NCBI GenBank assembly: GCA_016192075.1
Contig: JACPUU010000007.1
Span: forward strand, 186,001-250,000
Direction of reading: 5' to 3'
Source: Bacteroidota bacterium
GTDB taxonomy: Bacteria > Bacteroidota > Bacteroidia > Flavobacteriales_D > Crocinitomicaceae
Length of the DNA stretch: 64,000 bases
The notes beneath the pieces were generated by a model that was not told the DNA's origin, did not search any database, and saw nothing but the letters and a program-made list of their open reading frames with translations. Positions 43,191 to 51,601 of this stretch are shown here, in pieces (the stretch's first letter is position 1; each line of letters starts with the position of its first letter). A program made the position numbers and the translations under genes.

Positions 43191-46163
43191 ATGCTCCAAA
43201 AAACACACTATCTCATCGTATTGGGAATAATGTTCAATTGCTTTGAATCATTATCTCAAAATACTCCAAAAAAATACGCGTTTAACAACCCCGGTAATGT
43301 CTGTTATTTCGAGTACCTCATCTATGCCCCGGACGGTAACTATTCAAATTTCCTGCGTCCGCACATTTTTGTTCTATGCAATGAAGGTGAAGAGCCGGCT
43401 TTTGCGTATCAACAGGACACTTTAAAGAAAGTGCATCAGTTTTACGACTATATGTTTGTTTATATACCAAACAATAGAAAGGGGGATGCACAAGAAAAAT
43501 TATATTGTATTGAAGCGCTTGTGGAATTAATTACTTTTCATTTTGCCTGCACGCGTGAAAATCTGTTTTTTGTTATCAGAGACCCTTCTATTGTTAGTCT
43601 TGGGAATGATCCTTACGACCTGAACAGAATATTCAAAGAAACACGCTATACCATAGCTATGTCCGATACAGTCTCCCTTACCGAATCATTTAAAGAAACG
43701 AAGATTGTTTATGCGACCGGGAAAGAAGAACTTGGTACGTTCTACGTTGAACCCGAAAAAACGGACAAGCAGGAAACTTATGAACCTGCCGTCAAAACAA
43801 GAACATATTTCGGCGCGCCTACCCGGTTTGATTATACACTTACCGGAACCGTAACTGACAGAAGTACGGGTGAATCCTTACCATTTGTAACCGTTGAGGT
43901 TGCAGGAACCTCTATTCGGACAAAAACCAACGTAGATGGATCCTTTTCAATTCCCAAAGTACCTACCGACACAAACACACTTGTTATTAAATATGTAGGA
44001 TACAATCCTGAACTATTTTTTCTTTCCCCTACTTCACCAGCGCATATATCCGTCAAACTTTCCAGTGGCAGATACCTTCAAACCGTTCAGGTTTTCGGGT
44101 ACAACGAGGATATTGTACTTTCAGATGATGAAGACATAAGTAAAATAAAACTCACTCCGGAAAAGCTTGAAAAACTGCCAAGTATCGGAGAGCGCGATAT
44201 CATGCGATCATTTCAATTGATGCCTGGCATAAGCGCAGCCAACGAATCATCTTCAGGATTGTATGTCAGGGGTGGAACACCGGATCAAAATCTCATTCTG
44301 TACGATGGTTTTACCATTTACCACGTTGATCACCTGTACGGTTTTTTTAGTGCCTTCAACGCCAACGCAATTAAAGAAGTTCAGCTGTATAAAGGCGGAT
44401 TTGAATCCCGGTTCGGAGGAAGGTTGTCCAGCGTAACCGAAATTACAGGAAAAGACGGTAATCACAAAAAGTTTAATATGGGAGCTGATATCAGTTTGCT
44501 TTCTACCAATTTTTGGATGGAAATTCCTGCCGGTGATAAGTTCACATCCGTAGTAACTTTCCGCCGTTCTTACCAGGGCTTCATCTACAATACCGTTTTT
44601 GATAAATTCAACACGAGTGATGAAACCGAAGCACAGCCGCAAGGGCCAGGCCCGCAAAGTACTCAAACGGATGTAAAATCTTTTTTCTACGATCTCAACG
44701 CAAAAGCAACTTATAGCTTCTCCCGGAAAGATAAAATTTCACTGAGCTTTTATAACGGAACAGACAAACTGGATAACAGCTCCTCTTTCCAGGCACCCTC
44801 TTTTGGTGGAAGTACGAGTAGTTTTGGCGTGAGCTCAATAGACCTTACACGCTATGGAAATATAGGTATGAGTTTGAAATGGTCAAGAAACTGGACTGAC
44901 AGGATTTACAGTAACACCGTTGTTAGTTACTCAAATTATTACAGCAATCGTGATAGAACACAACAACGAACGTTTGTTAATGATGATGGTACTGACGATA
45001 CCACAAAAACAGGAATTATCGAAACAAATAATCTGCAAGACTACAGTCTCAGATCAGATTTTCAATGGAATACGGCCAATTTCAGCACAATGGAAGCAGG
45101 AATTTTTGCTACGTTTTATGATATCAGTTATACCTATTCACAAAATGATACCACCACCGTATTGGATAAACACGATCAGGGCCTGCTGGCCGGAGGGTAC
45201 TTACAAAATAAATTCAAATTCTGGGATGACAAAATCCAGCTAATACCTGGAGCACGCGTGAGCTACTATAATATTACGAATGACTTTTACCTTGAACCGC
45301 GGTTATCATTTTCAGTAAAAATGACAAAAAAACTTTCTGTCGTTGCTTCAACAGGTAAGTTTTACCAGTTCGCAAACCGTGTAACCCGGGAAGATATTCT
45401 TTCCGGAAGCAAGGATTTTTGGTTGTTGTCAGACGGCCAATCAATTCCAGTAAGCTCCGCCATTCACTACATTGCCGGCATAACATACGGACTCCCAAAG
45501 TACTTGTTTAGTGTAGAAGGGTTCTATAAGACGACGTCAGACATTACAGAGTACTCTCTTCGTTTCAATCCTAGTCCGGACGATGTAAGCTACAGTGAGA
45601 ACTTTTTTACCGGTAGCGGTTATGCCAAGGGCATTGAATTTTTAGCTCAGAAAAGAGGTGGCAAAATCAATGGCTGGGTAAGTTATACATTAAGTGAGGC
45701 AAAAAATAAATTTGATGTCTATTCCGATGAATATTATTATTCCGGTTATAATTCAACGCATGAATTTAAAGCTGTAGCTATGTACTCCTATAAGCGCTGG
45801 GATTTTTCTGCCACCTGGATATACGCAACCGGGAGACCTTACACAGCTCCTTCCGGAGCATACACAATTGAACTATTGGATGGAACCACGCAAGACTTTT
45901 TCACGGTTATTGACAAGAACTCAATCCGTTTACCAGACTATCACCGCATGGATATTTCAGCCAATTATAAACTGTTGGGAGGAGCCAAAGGAGAAAAGAA
46001 AAGATTAGAAATCGGATATTTAGGATTCTCCATTTTCAACCTGTACAACAGAACAAATGTCTGGTACAAAGAATACCTTATAGAGAGCGGTCAGATTATT
46101 GAGACAGATGTAAACTACCTGGGTATTACACCAAATATTACCCTATCACTTAAATTAAGATAA
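43191..46163 (+). CDS. TonB-dependent receptor with an unusual N-terminal domain
   Basis: 990 aa. Signal peptide MLQKTHYLIVLGIMFNCFES. Residues about 25-205 form an extra domain resembling an alpha/beta-hydrolase (FEYLIYAPDG, YDYMFVYIPN, ALVELITFHFACTRENLFFV) without a GXSXG nucleophile. Then a CarboxypepD_reg-like domain from 214 (TGTVTDRSTGESLPFVTVEV), a plug from about 333 (ERDIMRSFQLMPGISAANES, GLYVRGGTPDQNLILYDGFT, YKGGFESRFGGRLSS), and a beta-barrel to the C-terminus (ITLSLKLR). It should take up an unknown ligand across the outer membrane with TonB energy. The DUF4249 gene starts right after the stop, a standard pairing in Bacteroidota. Confidence 0.9.
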   Translation: MLQKTHYLIVLGIMFNCFESLSQNTPKKYAFNNPGNVCYFEYLIYAPDGNYSNFLRPHIFVLCNEGEEPAFAYQQDTLKKVHQFYDYMFVYIPNNRKGDAQEKLYCIEALVELITFHFACTRENLFFVIRDPSIVSLGNDPYDLNRIFKETRYTIAMSDTVSLTESFKETKIVYATGKEELGTFYVEPEKTDKQETYEPAVKTRTYFGAPTRFDYTLTGTVTDRSTGESLPFVTVEVAGTSIRTKTNVDGSFSIPKVPTDTNTLVIKYVGYNPELFFLSPTSPAHISVKLSSGRYLQTVQVFGYNEDIVLSDDEDISKIKLTPEKLEKLPSIGERDIMRSFQLMPGISAANESSSGLYVRGGTPDQNLILYDGFTIYHVDHLYGFFSAFNANAIKEVQLYKGGFESRFGGRLSSVTEITGKDGNHKKFNMGADISLLSTNFWMEIPAGDKFTSVVTFRRSYQGFIYNTVFDKFNTSDETEAQPQGPGPQSTQTDVKSFFYDLNAKATYSFSRKDKISLSFYNGTDKLDNSSSFQAPSFGGSTSSFGVSSIDLTRYGNIGMSLKWSRNWTDRIYSNTVVSYSNYYSNRDRTQQRTFVNDDGTDDTTKTGIIETNNLQDYSLRSDFQWNTANFSTMEAGIFATFYDISYTYSQNDTTTVLDKHDQGLLAGGYLQNKFKFWDDKIQLIPGARVSYYNITNDFYLEPRLSFSVKMTKKLSVVASTGKFYQFANRVTREDILSGSKDFWLLSDGQSIPVSSAIHYIAGITYGLPKYLFSVEGFYKTTSDITEYSLRFNPSPDDVSYSENFFTGSGYAKGIEFLAQKRGGKINGWVSYTLSEAKNKFDVYSDEYYYSGYNSTHEFKAVAMYSYKRWDFSATWIYATGRPYTAPSGAYTIELLDGTTQDFFTVIDKNSIRLPDYHRMDISANYKLLGGAKGEKKRLEIGYLGFSIFNLYNRTNVWYKEYLIESGQIIETDVNYLGITPNITLSLKLR

Positions 46164-46164
46164 G

Positions 46165-46983
46165 ATGAATTTAAAGCGTATTTCAACCGGTATTTTAGTA
46201 TTCACGTTAGCGGGATGTGATAAAGAAGAACAAATTGCATTTACAGACTCTCCCGTCATTGAAGGATATGAGCATCCGGGAGAGGTATTTTCAATTAAAA
46301 TATCCCGCCAGGTGCCCTTTGAAGAGGATGTACAATACTCAGCCGACGACCTGGAGGCTCTCGCCATCTCCGTGCATTCAGCGTTATATGGCCAAACCTA
46401 CTCACTGACTTCAATTGGAGGAGGGGTGTATGTTGATTCTACTTTAGTTGTTGCTGCCGGAGATGAATATACGCTCATCTTTGAATACAATGGGAAAGCA
46501 GTTTCTGCATATACCTATGTGCCCCTGCCCCCGCAAAATTTCACACAATCCGTAACATCCATTCAAATTGAAAAAATAGAGATAGGATCAGGTCCACCAG
46601 CAGGAGGCGGAGGATTTAGCCAACCTGAGCCAATCGAATTTAAATGGGACAATACAGATGAATCCTACTACCTGATCATTGTAGAAAATATAGAATCAGA
46701 TCCGGAAGCAACAGTAGATTTTGGAGACGAAGAGCCTCCTTCCTTTTCATTCCGGAAAACACCTACCAGTTCAAATTCTGAATTTATTCAAGCCCGTGAA
46801 TTTCAGTATTATGGAACACATCGCATCATACTTTACCATGTGCTTCCCGATTATGCAGCATTGTATGACGACAGCGATAACAGCTCACTGAATTTAACAA
46901 ATGCGTCTGGCAGTGTTACCAATGGCTATGGCATATTTACAGGAATGAACTCGGACACGCTTTATGTCGAAGTAACAGATTGA
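46165..46983 (+). CDS. DUF4249 lipoprotein
   Basis: 272 aa. The N-terminus (MNLKRISTGILVFTLAGCDKEE) has a lipobox ending in Cys. The next segment (DSPVIEGYEHPGEVFSIKIS) is the DUF4249 signature, followed by beta strands and a carboxy-terminal region with a Gly/Pro loop (GSGPPAGGGGFS). The family is almost always encoded next to a TonB-dependent receptor, as here (1 bp after it), and is thought to work with it at the outer membrane, perhaps as a surface cap or ligand-binding partner. Ligand unknown. Confidence 0.88.
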   Translation: MNLKRISTGILVFTLAGCDKEEQIAFTDSPVIEGYEHPGEVFSIKISRQVPFEEDVQYSADDLEALAISVHSALYGQTYSLTSIGGGVYVDSTLVVAAGDEYTLIFEYNGKAVSAYTYVPLPPQNFTQSVTSIQIEKIEIGSGPPAGGGGFSQPEPIEFKWDNTDESYYLIIVENIESDPEATVDFGDEEPPSFSFRKTPTSSNSEFIQAREFQYYGTHRIILYHVLPDYAALYDDSDNSSLNLTNASGSVTNGYGIFTGMNSDTLYVEVTD

Positions 46984-47085
46984 TCAATGTTCCATCTATT
47001 ACTTTCTGCCATTTGTCTTTAAAATAAGTCCATACTTCTGTTTGATTTGACGCGTTTGATCAGCCCCTGTAACTTGGGCAAGCAT

Positions 47086-49887
47086 ATGAGATTGGTAAAT
47101 TCAATAGTGTTATTCCTGGTTTGTTCTGCTTCCGGCTTAAGGGCTCAAACTAATTCAGTTTCAGGAATTGTAAAGGACTTTGACCAGCAACCAATACCAG
47201 GGTTAGTCGTCAAACTCATTCCGCAATCCGACACAACGCAGGTATATTACGGTTTGACAAATAGTGAAGGTTCTTTTAAAATCAACTTTGATTTACCCGG
47301 CGAGTACCTGGTGAAAATTGACCAATTCGGATTTGAGCCTTATGGAAAGGTTCACAGTTTAATCGATGGTCAAAATTTCCTTCCTGAAATTTTGTTACCT
47401 GAAAATTCAAAACAATTGGGAGAGGTACTGGTGCAAACGTATGAAGTGCGCGTATCTGAAAATGGTGATACCACTGAATACAATGCAGATGCGTTTAAGA
47501 CGAATCCGGATGCAACCGCAGAAGACCTTATTCTAAAAATGCCCGGGATTGTTTCAGAAGACAATACCATAAAAGTAAATGGGAAAGAGGTTGAAGTGGT
47601 GCTTGTAGATGGAAAACCATTTTTTGGCGATGACCCTACAACCACGTTAAAAAACCTTCCCGCTGAAATGGTGGACAAGGTTCAGGTATATGATAAAGCG
47701 AGTGATCAGTCAGAGTTCACTGGCTTTAAAGACGGGGAAGAGAAAAATGCCATAAACATTGTAACTAAAAGTGACAAAAACATTGGGCAATTTGGCAGAA
47801 CGTATGTGGGCTATGGCACAAATAACCGCTATACCACCGGCGGTACCTATAACTATTTCAATCAGGACACCCGTTTCTCGGTTATTGGATTAAGCAATAA
47901 CATTAATGAGCAAAACTTCAGCTTTTCTGACATTATGGGTGTCATGCAAAATTCCGGAGCCTCAATGGGGCCTCCGGGACCCAATTCAGCGATTGGTAAT
48001 TTTTTTTCCAATGAACAAAATGGAAATACAAAAACCAACGCAATTGGATTAAATTACATTGACACATGGGGCGAAAAATTTGAATTTTCCGGCAGCTACT
48101 TCTTTAACTACTCAGACAACTTGGATAGTTCAAATACAACCCGAAATTATTTTTCAGAAAATGGATTGATTTACCGGCAAAATTCCATTTCAAATAACAT
48201 CAATCTAAATCATCGCTTTAATGGCAGGCTTGAATATGCCATTGATTCAACCAATGAAATTATTCTGACATCAGGCCTCACTGCACAAACATACAGATCT
48301 GACATGGATATGAATAGCAGTAACTTCTATATCGGATCCTATCAGAACAATTCTATTTCTGAAACATTCACGACAAAAGCCGGATTCAACCTTAACAACG
48401 ACATTTTATACCGGCACAAATTCAAAAAAACAGGACGAACCTTTTCAATCAATTTCAGCTATCAATATAGCGGACAGGATGGGAACCAGGATTATTATTC
48501 ACTAAGTACAATTGATTCTCTTTCTGAAAGAATAATTGACCAAAATAACACAACTGTCAGCACTTCATCAACCTATGGTGTAAATATTTCTTATACCGAA
48601 GCAATAGGAAATCATGGTCAATTATTGATCTCATACAGGCCTCAAATGACTTTCAGAAACCTTGACAAAGGAACTTATAATGAGTCAGGCGGAGCTCAAA
48701 TTCAGGATAGTTCACTTTCTAACTTGTACAGTAGTGTTATTCATTCTGAACGGGGAGGTCTTAAATATCAATTCAACAGAGATAAGATCACTTTCTCTTT
48801 CGGCATGGATGCCCAGAATATTGTACTGACCAATGAACAAGCGCTACCCTACTCAGATAATACATCTACCAGCTTTTTTGCAGTTCTCCCATCAGCTAAT
48901 CTGTTATACAACATCAGTAAAACAAAGAGTCTTCATTTAGATTATCAAAGCCAGACAAACACACCCTCCGTCAGTCAGCTTCAAAACGTTATCGACGTTT
49001 CAAATCCGTTATTGATCTCAAGCGGAAATGTGGAGCTTGCTCCTTCTTATGAAAATTCTTTAATGACCCGGTTCTCTATCAGAAAACCTTCAAAAGGGCG
49101 TAATTTTTTTATTTTCCTGAGAGGTCGCTATTCTTCCAACTACATAAGCAATTCGACATCAATTATTGCAAATGACACGATCATAAATGGTACAATGGTA
49201 AACGCCGGATCACAATTCACCAAACCCGTCAACTTAGATCAATATTTCAGTGCCGATGTTTTTAGTGTATATAGTATTGCACTCAGAAAACTAAAAAGCA
49301 ACCTGAATTTTGATGCCGGTTACAACCACTCATATACTCCGGCGATGCTACAGAATCAACTTTATCATTCACAAAACAAGCGCATCAGGTTAGGAATTCA
49401 GCTGAGCAGCAATGTAAGTGAATATCTGGACTTCTCTATTGGATATTCCGGCAATCTGAATTTTGCCGCAAGCTCAAATCAAAGCACCGCGAGAACTTAC
49501 ATGTATCACGACTTGAATGCTACGGCTTATTATGCAATTAAAAAAAGGGTTATTCTAAGCGCCGAATATGATTTCTATGTATACAACGGTTTGAGCGATG
49601 GTTATGATCAATCCTATCATTTACTAAACGCCTCCTTAGGATATAAGTTTTTGAAAAACCAGTCACTCGAGTTGAAAATAACCTCATTTGACCTTTTGAA
49701 TCAGAATACAAGCATTCGAAGAACTGTTACAGAAACTTATACTGAGGATGGCAGTACCGTAGTACTTCAGCGCTACTTCATGCTTCACATGACCTATACC
49801 TTCAAAAACTTCAAGAGCGGTGGCTTGGAAAATAATTTTCCAGGCGATATGCCTCCACCTAATAAAAACATGAGGCCATTGAACTAA
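47086..49887 (+). CDS. Outer-membrane beta-barrel receptor (CarboxypepD_reg plus OMP_b-brl type)
   Basis: 933 aa from the ATG at 47086, which begins a good signal peptide (MRLVNSIVLFLVCSASGLRAQ); the frame is open to a TTG at 47047 but those residues do not fit. A CarboxypepD_reg-like domain (GIVKDFDQQPIPGLVVKLIP) leads to a plug-like part (DLILKMPGIVSEDNTIKVNG, VVLVDGKPFFGDDP) and a long beta-barrel. This class is TonB-receptor-like but often lacks a clear TonB box. A Met/Pro/Gly-rich patch occurs inside (MQNSGASMGPPGPNS) and at the C-terminus (PGDMPPPNKNMRPLN), echoed in the next gene. Confidence 0.88.
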   Translation: MRLVNSIVLFLVCSASGLRAQTNSVSGIVKDFDQQPIPGLVVKLIPQSDTTQVYYGLTNSEGSFKINFDLPGEYLVKIDQFGFEPYGKVHSLIDGQNFLPEILLPENSKQLGEVLVQTYEVRVSENGDTTEYNADAFKTNPDATAEDLILKMPGIVSEDNTIKVNGKEVEVVLVDGKPFFGDDPTTTLKNLPAEMVDKVQVYDKASDQSEFTGFKDGEEKNAINIVTKSDKNIGQFGRTYVGYGTNNRYTTGGTYNYFNQDTRFSVIGLSNNINEQNFSFSDIMGVMQNSGASMGPPGPNSAIGNFFSNEQNGNTKTNAIGLNYIDTWGEKFEFSGSYFFNYSDNLDSSNTTRNYFSENGLIYRQNSISNNINLNHRFNGRLEYAIDSTNEIILTSGLTAQTYRSDMDMNSSNFYIGSYQNNSISETFTTKAGFNLNNDILYRHKFKKTGRTFSINFSYQYSGQDGNQDYYSLSTIDSLSERIIDQNNTTVSTSSTYGVNISYTEAIGNHGQLLISYRPQMTFRNLDKGTYNESGGAQIQDSSLSNLYSSVIHSERGGLKYQFNRDKITFSFGMDAQNIVLTNEQALPYSDNTSTSFFAVLPSANLLYNISKTKSLHLDYQSQTNTPSVSQLQNVIDVSNPLLISSGNVELAPSYENSLMTRFSIRKPSKGRNFFIFLRGRYSSNYISNSTSIIANDTIINGTMVNAGSQFTKPVNLDQYFSADVFSVYSIALRKLKSNLNFDAGYNHSYTPAMLQNQLYHSQNKRIRLGIQLSSNVSEYLDFSIGYSGNLNFAASSNQSTARTYMYHDLNATAYYAIKKRVILSAEYDFYVYNGLSDGYDQSYHLLNASLGYKFLKNQSLELKITSFDLLNQNTSIRRTVTETYTEDGSTVVLQRYFMLHMTYTFKNFKSGGLENNFPGDMPPPNKNMRPLN

Positions 49888-49942
49888 TGGAATTGATTAT
49901 AAATGACATTCCGGCAAGCATTTTTCTCAGTTACTTAAATAA

Positions 49943-50719
49943 ATGAATATGAAAACAATTTTACAAGGAATTACTTTTTTATTCGCGTTGACAGCCATTT
50001 CATGCTCGAATAAAAACATACATCATTTGGAGTGGAGGCAAACCAAAAGTGGTATCACCTCAATACCTAAGTACTACGATAATGTTGCCAAAACGGCATA
50101 TGATATAACAAATGATTCGTTGAATTTGTACTTGTCCATTGTCGTAGCAGATGAAAACACGCGACTCCAGGTAATGATGTCGGGAATAGAAGTATGGATT
50201 GATACTACAAAAAAAGCATCTAAAAATTTCGGACTTCTTTTTCCGTTAAAAATGCAACCTGGAGCAGGGATGAAAATGGAGAGACCGAATCCCGATCAGC
50301 CCCCGAAAATAGACGACATGCAGAAACAATACCTGACGAATCAAACACAATTCAAGTCGATTGGACTCAACGGATTTAAGGAAGGGTTAAACAGTACGGT
50401 AAACAATTTGGGATTGAATTTGTCACTTGATTTTGACTCTACAGGATCATTTATTTATAGGGCAATAATCCCGTTGGCCTGTCTGCACATTTATTCTTTC
50501 GATGCGGTTGATTCAACCGATATATTTACCATAACACTAATTATTCCGGGCATGGAATTACCTGAGATACCCGGTGGTGGTCCAGAAATGGGTGGACCAG
50601 GCGGTATGCCGGGAGGTCCACCTCCGGGAGGCATGGGAGGCCCGGGTGGGCCTCCTGATATGGCAGGTACGCTGGAGGATAAAGTGATCCGGTTCAGATT
50701 TACCTTGAACAAAAAATAA
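49943..50719 (+). CDS. Lipoprotein with a Gly/Pro/Met-rich C-terminal part
   Basis: 258 aa. Lipoprotein signal peptide MNMKTILQGITFLFALTAISC. The central part (KTAYDITNDSLNLYLSIVVA, GIEVWIDTTKKASKNFG) looks like a single beta-sandwich domain; I do not recognise the family. Near the C-terminus lies GPEMGGPGGMPGGPPPGGMG and more of the same, followed by a last strand (DKVIRFRFTLNKK). Closing gene of the six-gene kinase/receptor operon, with a terminator 38 bp after its stop. It probably sits in the outer membrane as partner of the barrel encoded just before it, whose sequence has similar Met/Pro/Gly patches. Confidence 0.8.
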   Translation: MNMKTILQGITFLFALTAISCSNKNIHHLEWRQTKSGITSIPKYYDNVAKTAYDITNDSLNLYLSIVVADENTRLQVMMSGIEVWIDTTKKASKNFGLLFPLKMQPGAGMKMERPNPDQPPKIDDMQKQYLTNQTQFKSIGLNGFKEGLNSTVNNLGLNLSLDFDSTGSFIYRAIIPLACLHIYSFDAVDSTDIFTITLIIPGMELPEIPGGGPEMGGPGGMPGGPPPGGMGGPGGPPDMAGTLEDKVIRFRFTLNKK

Positions 50720-50756
50720 GACGGTATAAAGACCCCTAAAGACTCATAACAAAAAG

Positions 50757-50790
50757 TCCTGTCAGCGAGGCAACTCCTGGCGGGATTTTA
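50757..50790 (+). terminator. Terminator of the kinase/receptor operon
   Basis: TCCTGTCAG (50757-50765) pairs with CTGGCGGGA (50777-50785) using two G-T pairs, loop of 11 nt, followed by TTTTATGTTTTT. Confidence 0.65.
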
Positions 50791-50828
50791 TGTTTTTGGA
50801 TGGAAAAATCAATCCTAAAATTAAGAAT

Positions 50829-51032
50829 ATGATTACAAACAATTTAATTGAAGACATTGAAGCCTGGTTAATCGATATTGAATGTGAGGCTACGGAAATG
50901 AACCAGTTATCGGATGACAACTTAGCAAGCGAATGTTGTTATGAGGACTTTCTGATGATTGATCTGAATCACGGGTATAAAAAAAGGCAGGCCAATCTTA
51001 AACCGATAACATTAGCCAATAAAACCCAATAG
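50829..51032 (+). CDS. Possible small acidic protein
   Basis: 67 aa from the ATG at 50829; the frame opens at an ATG at 50790, but that lies in the T-run of the terminator. The composition is protein-like, acidic with two adjacent cysteines (MITNNLIEDIEAWLIDIECE, then SECCYEDFLMIDLN). No family is recognised, no promoter or ribosome binding site is obvious, and it lies in a repeat-rich gap, so it may be non-coding. Confidence 0.3.
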   Translation: MITNNLIEDIEAWLIDIECEATEMNQLSDDNLASECCYEDFLMIDLNHGYKKRQANLKPITLANKTQ

Positions 51033-51145
51033 AATAGCCAAAAAAAATTCTGAATGCACTCAACCGACAAGGTTATTTTAGATCCGGAACCTTCCGTTCC
51101 TGATCTTCTATTATTCGGTTTGACCTATCTCCTTTTTGGGATTTT

Positions 51146-51416
51146 CTTCATTCTGATTCTGTTTCTCGCTCTGAAACCATATCCATAAGATTTTCCGATA
51201 AGTTTAAATCCTCCAAAAAGTTTGACATTTCTCCTTTTTCCGTCACTGAGAAAGCAAAGTCGCCCTGAAATTCAGGGCGACTTTTTTATTGGATTGAATT
51301 TGCCGGACTTGTCCGGGCAAGGGCCGAAAAGAAAAAAATGACTGGTGATGTGGCGAAAGAGACCGCACAAGATGCTTTATCCGCTGGACGGCGTGTCCCG
51401 ATTTTTAGGGATCGGG
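51146..51416. repeat. Island repeat copy 4
   Basis: Parts in order: CTTCATTCTGATTCTGTTTC (51146, as at 36401); CCTCCAAAAAGTTTGACATT and following to GTCACT (51210-51246); 79 bp at 51242-51320 identical to 36180-36258, including the terminator-like palindrome at 51256-51284; CGAAAAGAAAAAAATGACTG (51325, as at 32076 with one extra A); and a stretch with further similarity to 32100-32150. The copy joins pieces otherwise found in copies 1 and 2. Confidence 0.82.
51256..51287. terminator. Hairpin with T-run inside repeat copy 4
   Basis: Same palindrome as at 36194 (AAAGTCGCCCTGAA with TTCAGGGCGACTTT, then T). Here it lies between two converging genes and could serve both. Confidence 0.7.
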
Positions 51417-51601
51417 CGAAAGTATAAAACATATTAGAAATTCACGAATTTTTATTTCGTATCCATGTCAGAGAAACTTCGATAGTTCAACATTTTATAT
51501 AGCACACTCAACGAAACTGAGCGCCGGGTGACTTTATAAAAACATCTACGGCTCCTTAAAACTCAACAAGACCTCGAGTAGCTATAAAAATGGATATTTG
51601 A

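Larger units (their letters stand above)
50720..51601. other. Long intergenic gap with repeat copy 4
   Basis: Besides the operon terminator, the doubtful small ORF and repeat copy 4, it holds a hairpin CCCGAT/ATCGGG (51397-51416) and an inverted copy of a small dispersed repeat at 51438-51458 (see 63845-64000). 51460-51601 shows nothing recognisable. Confidence 0.5.

Noticed and set aside
47047-47085. TTG start for the second outer-membrane receptor
   Set aside because: The added 13 residues spoil the signal peptide; the ATG at 47086 gives a normal one.
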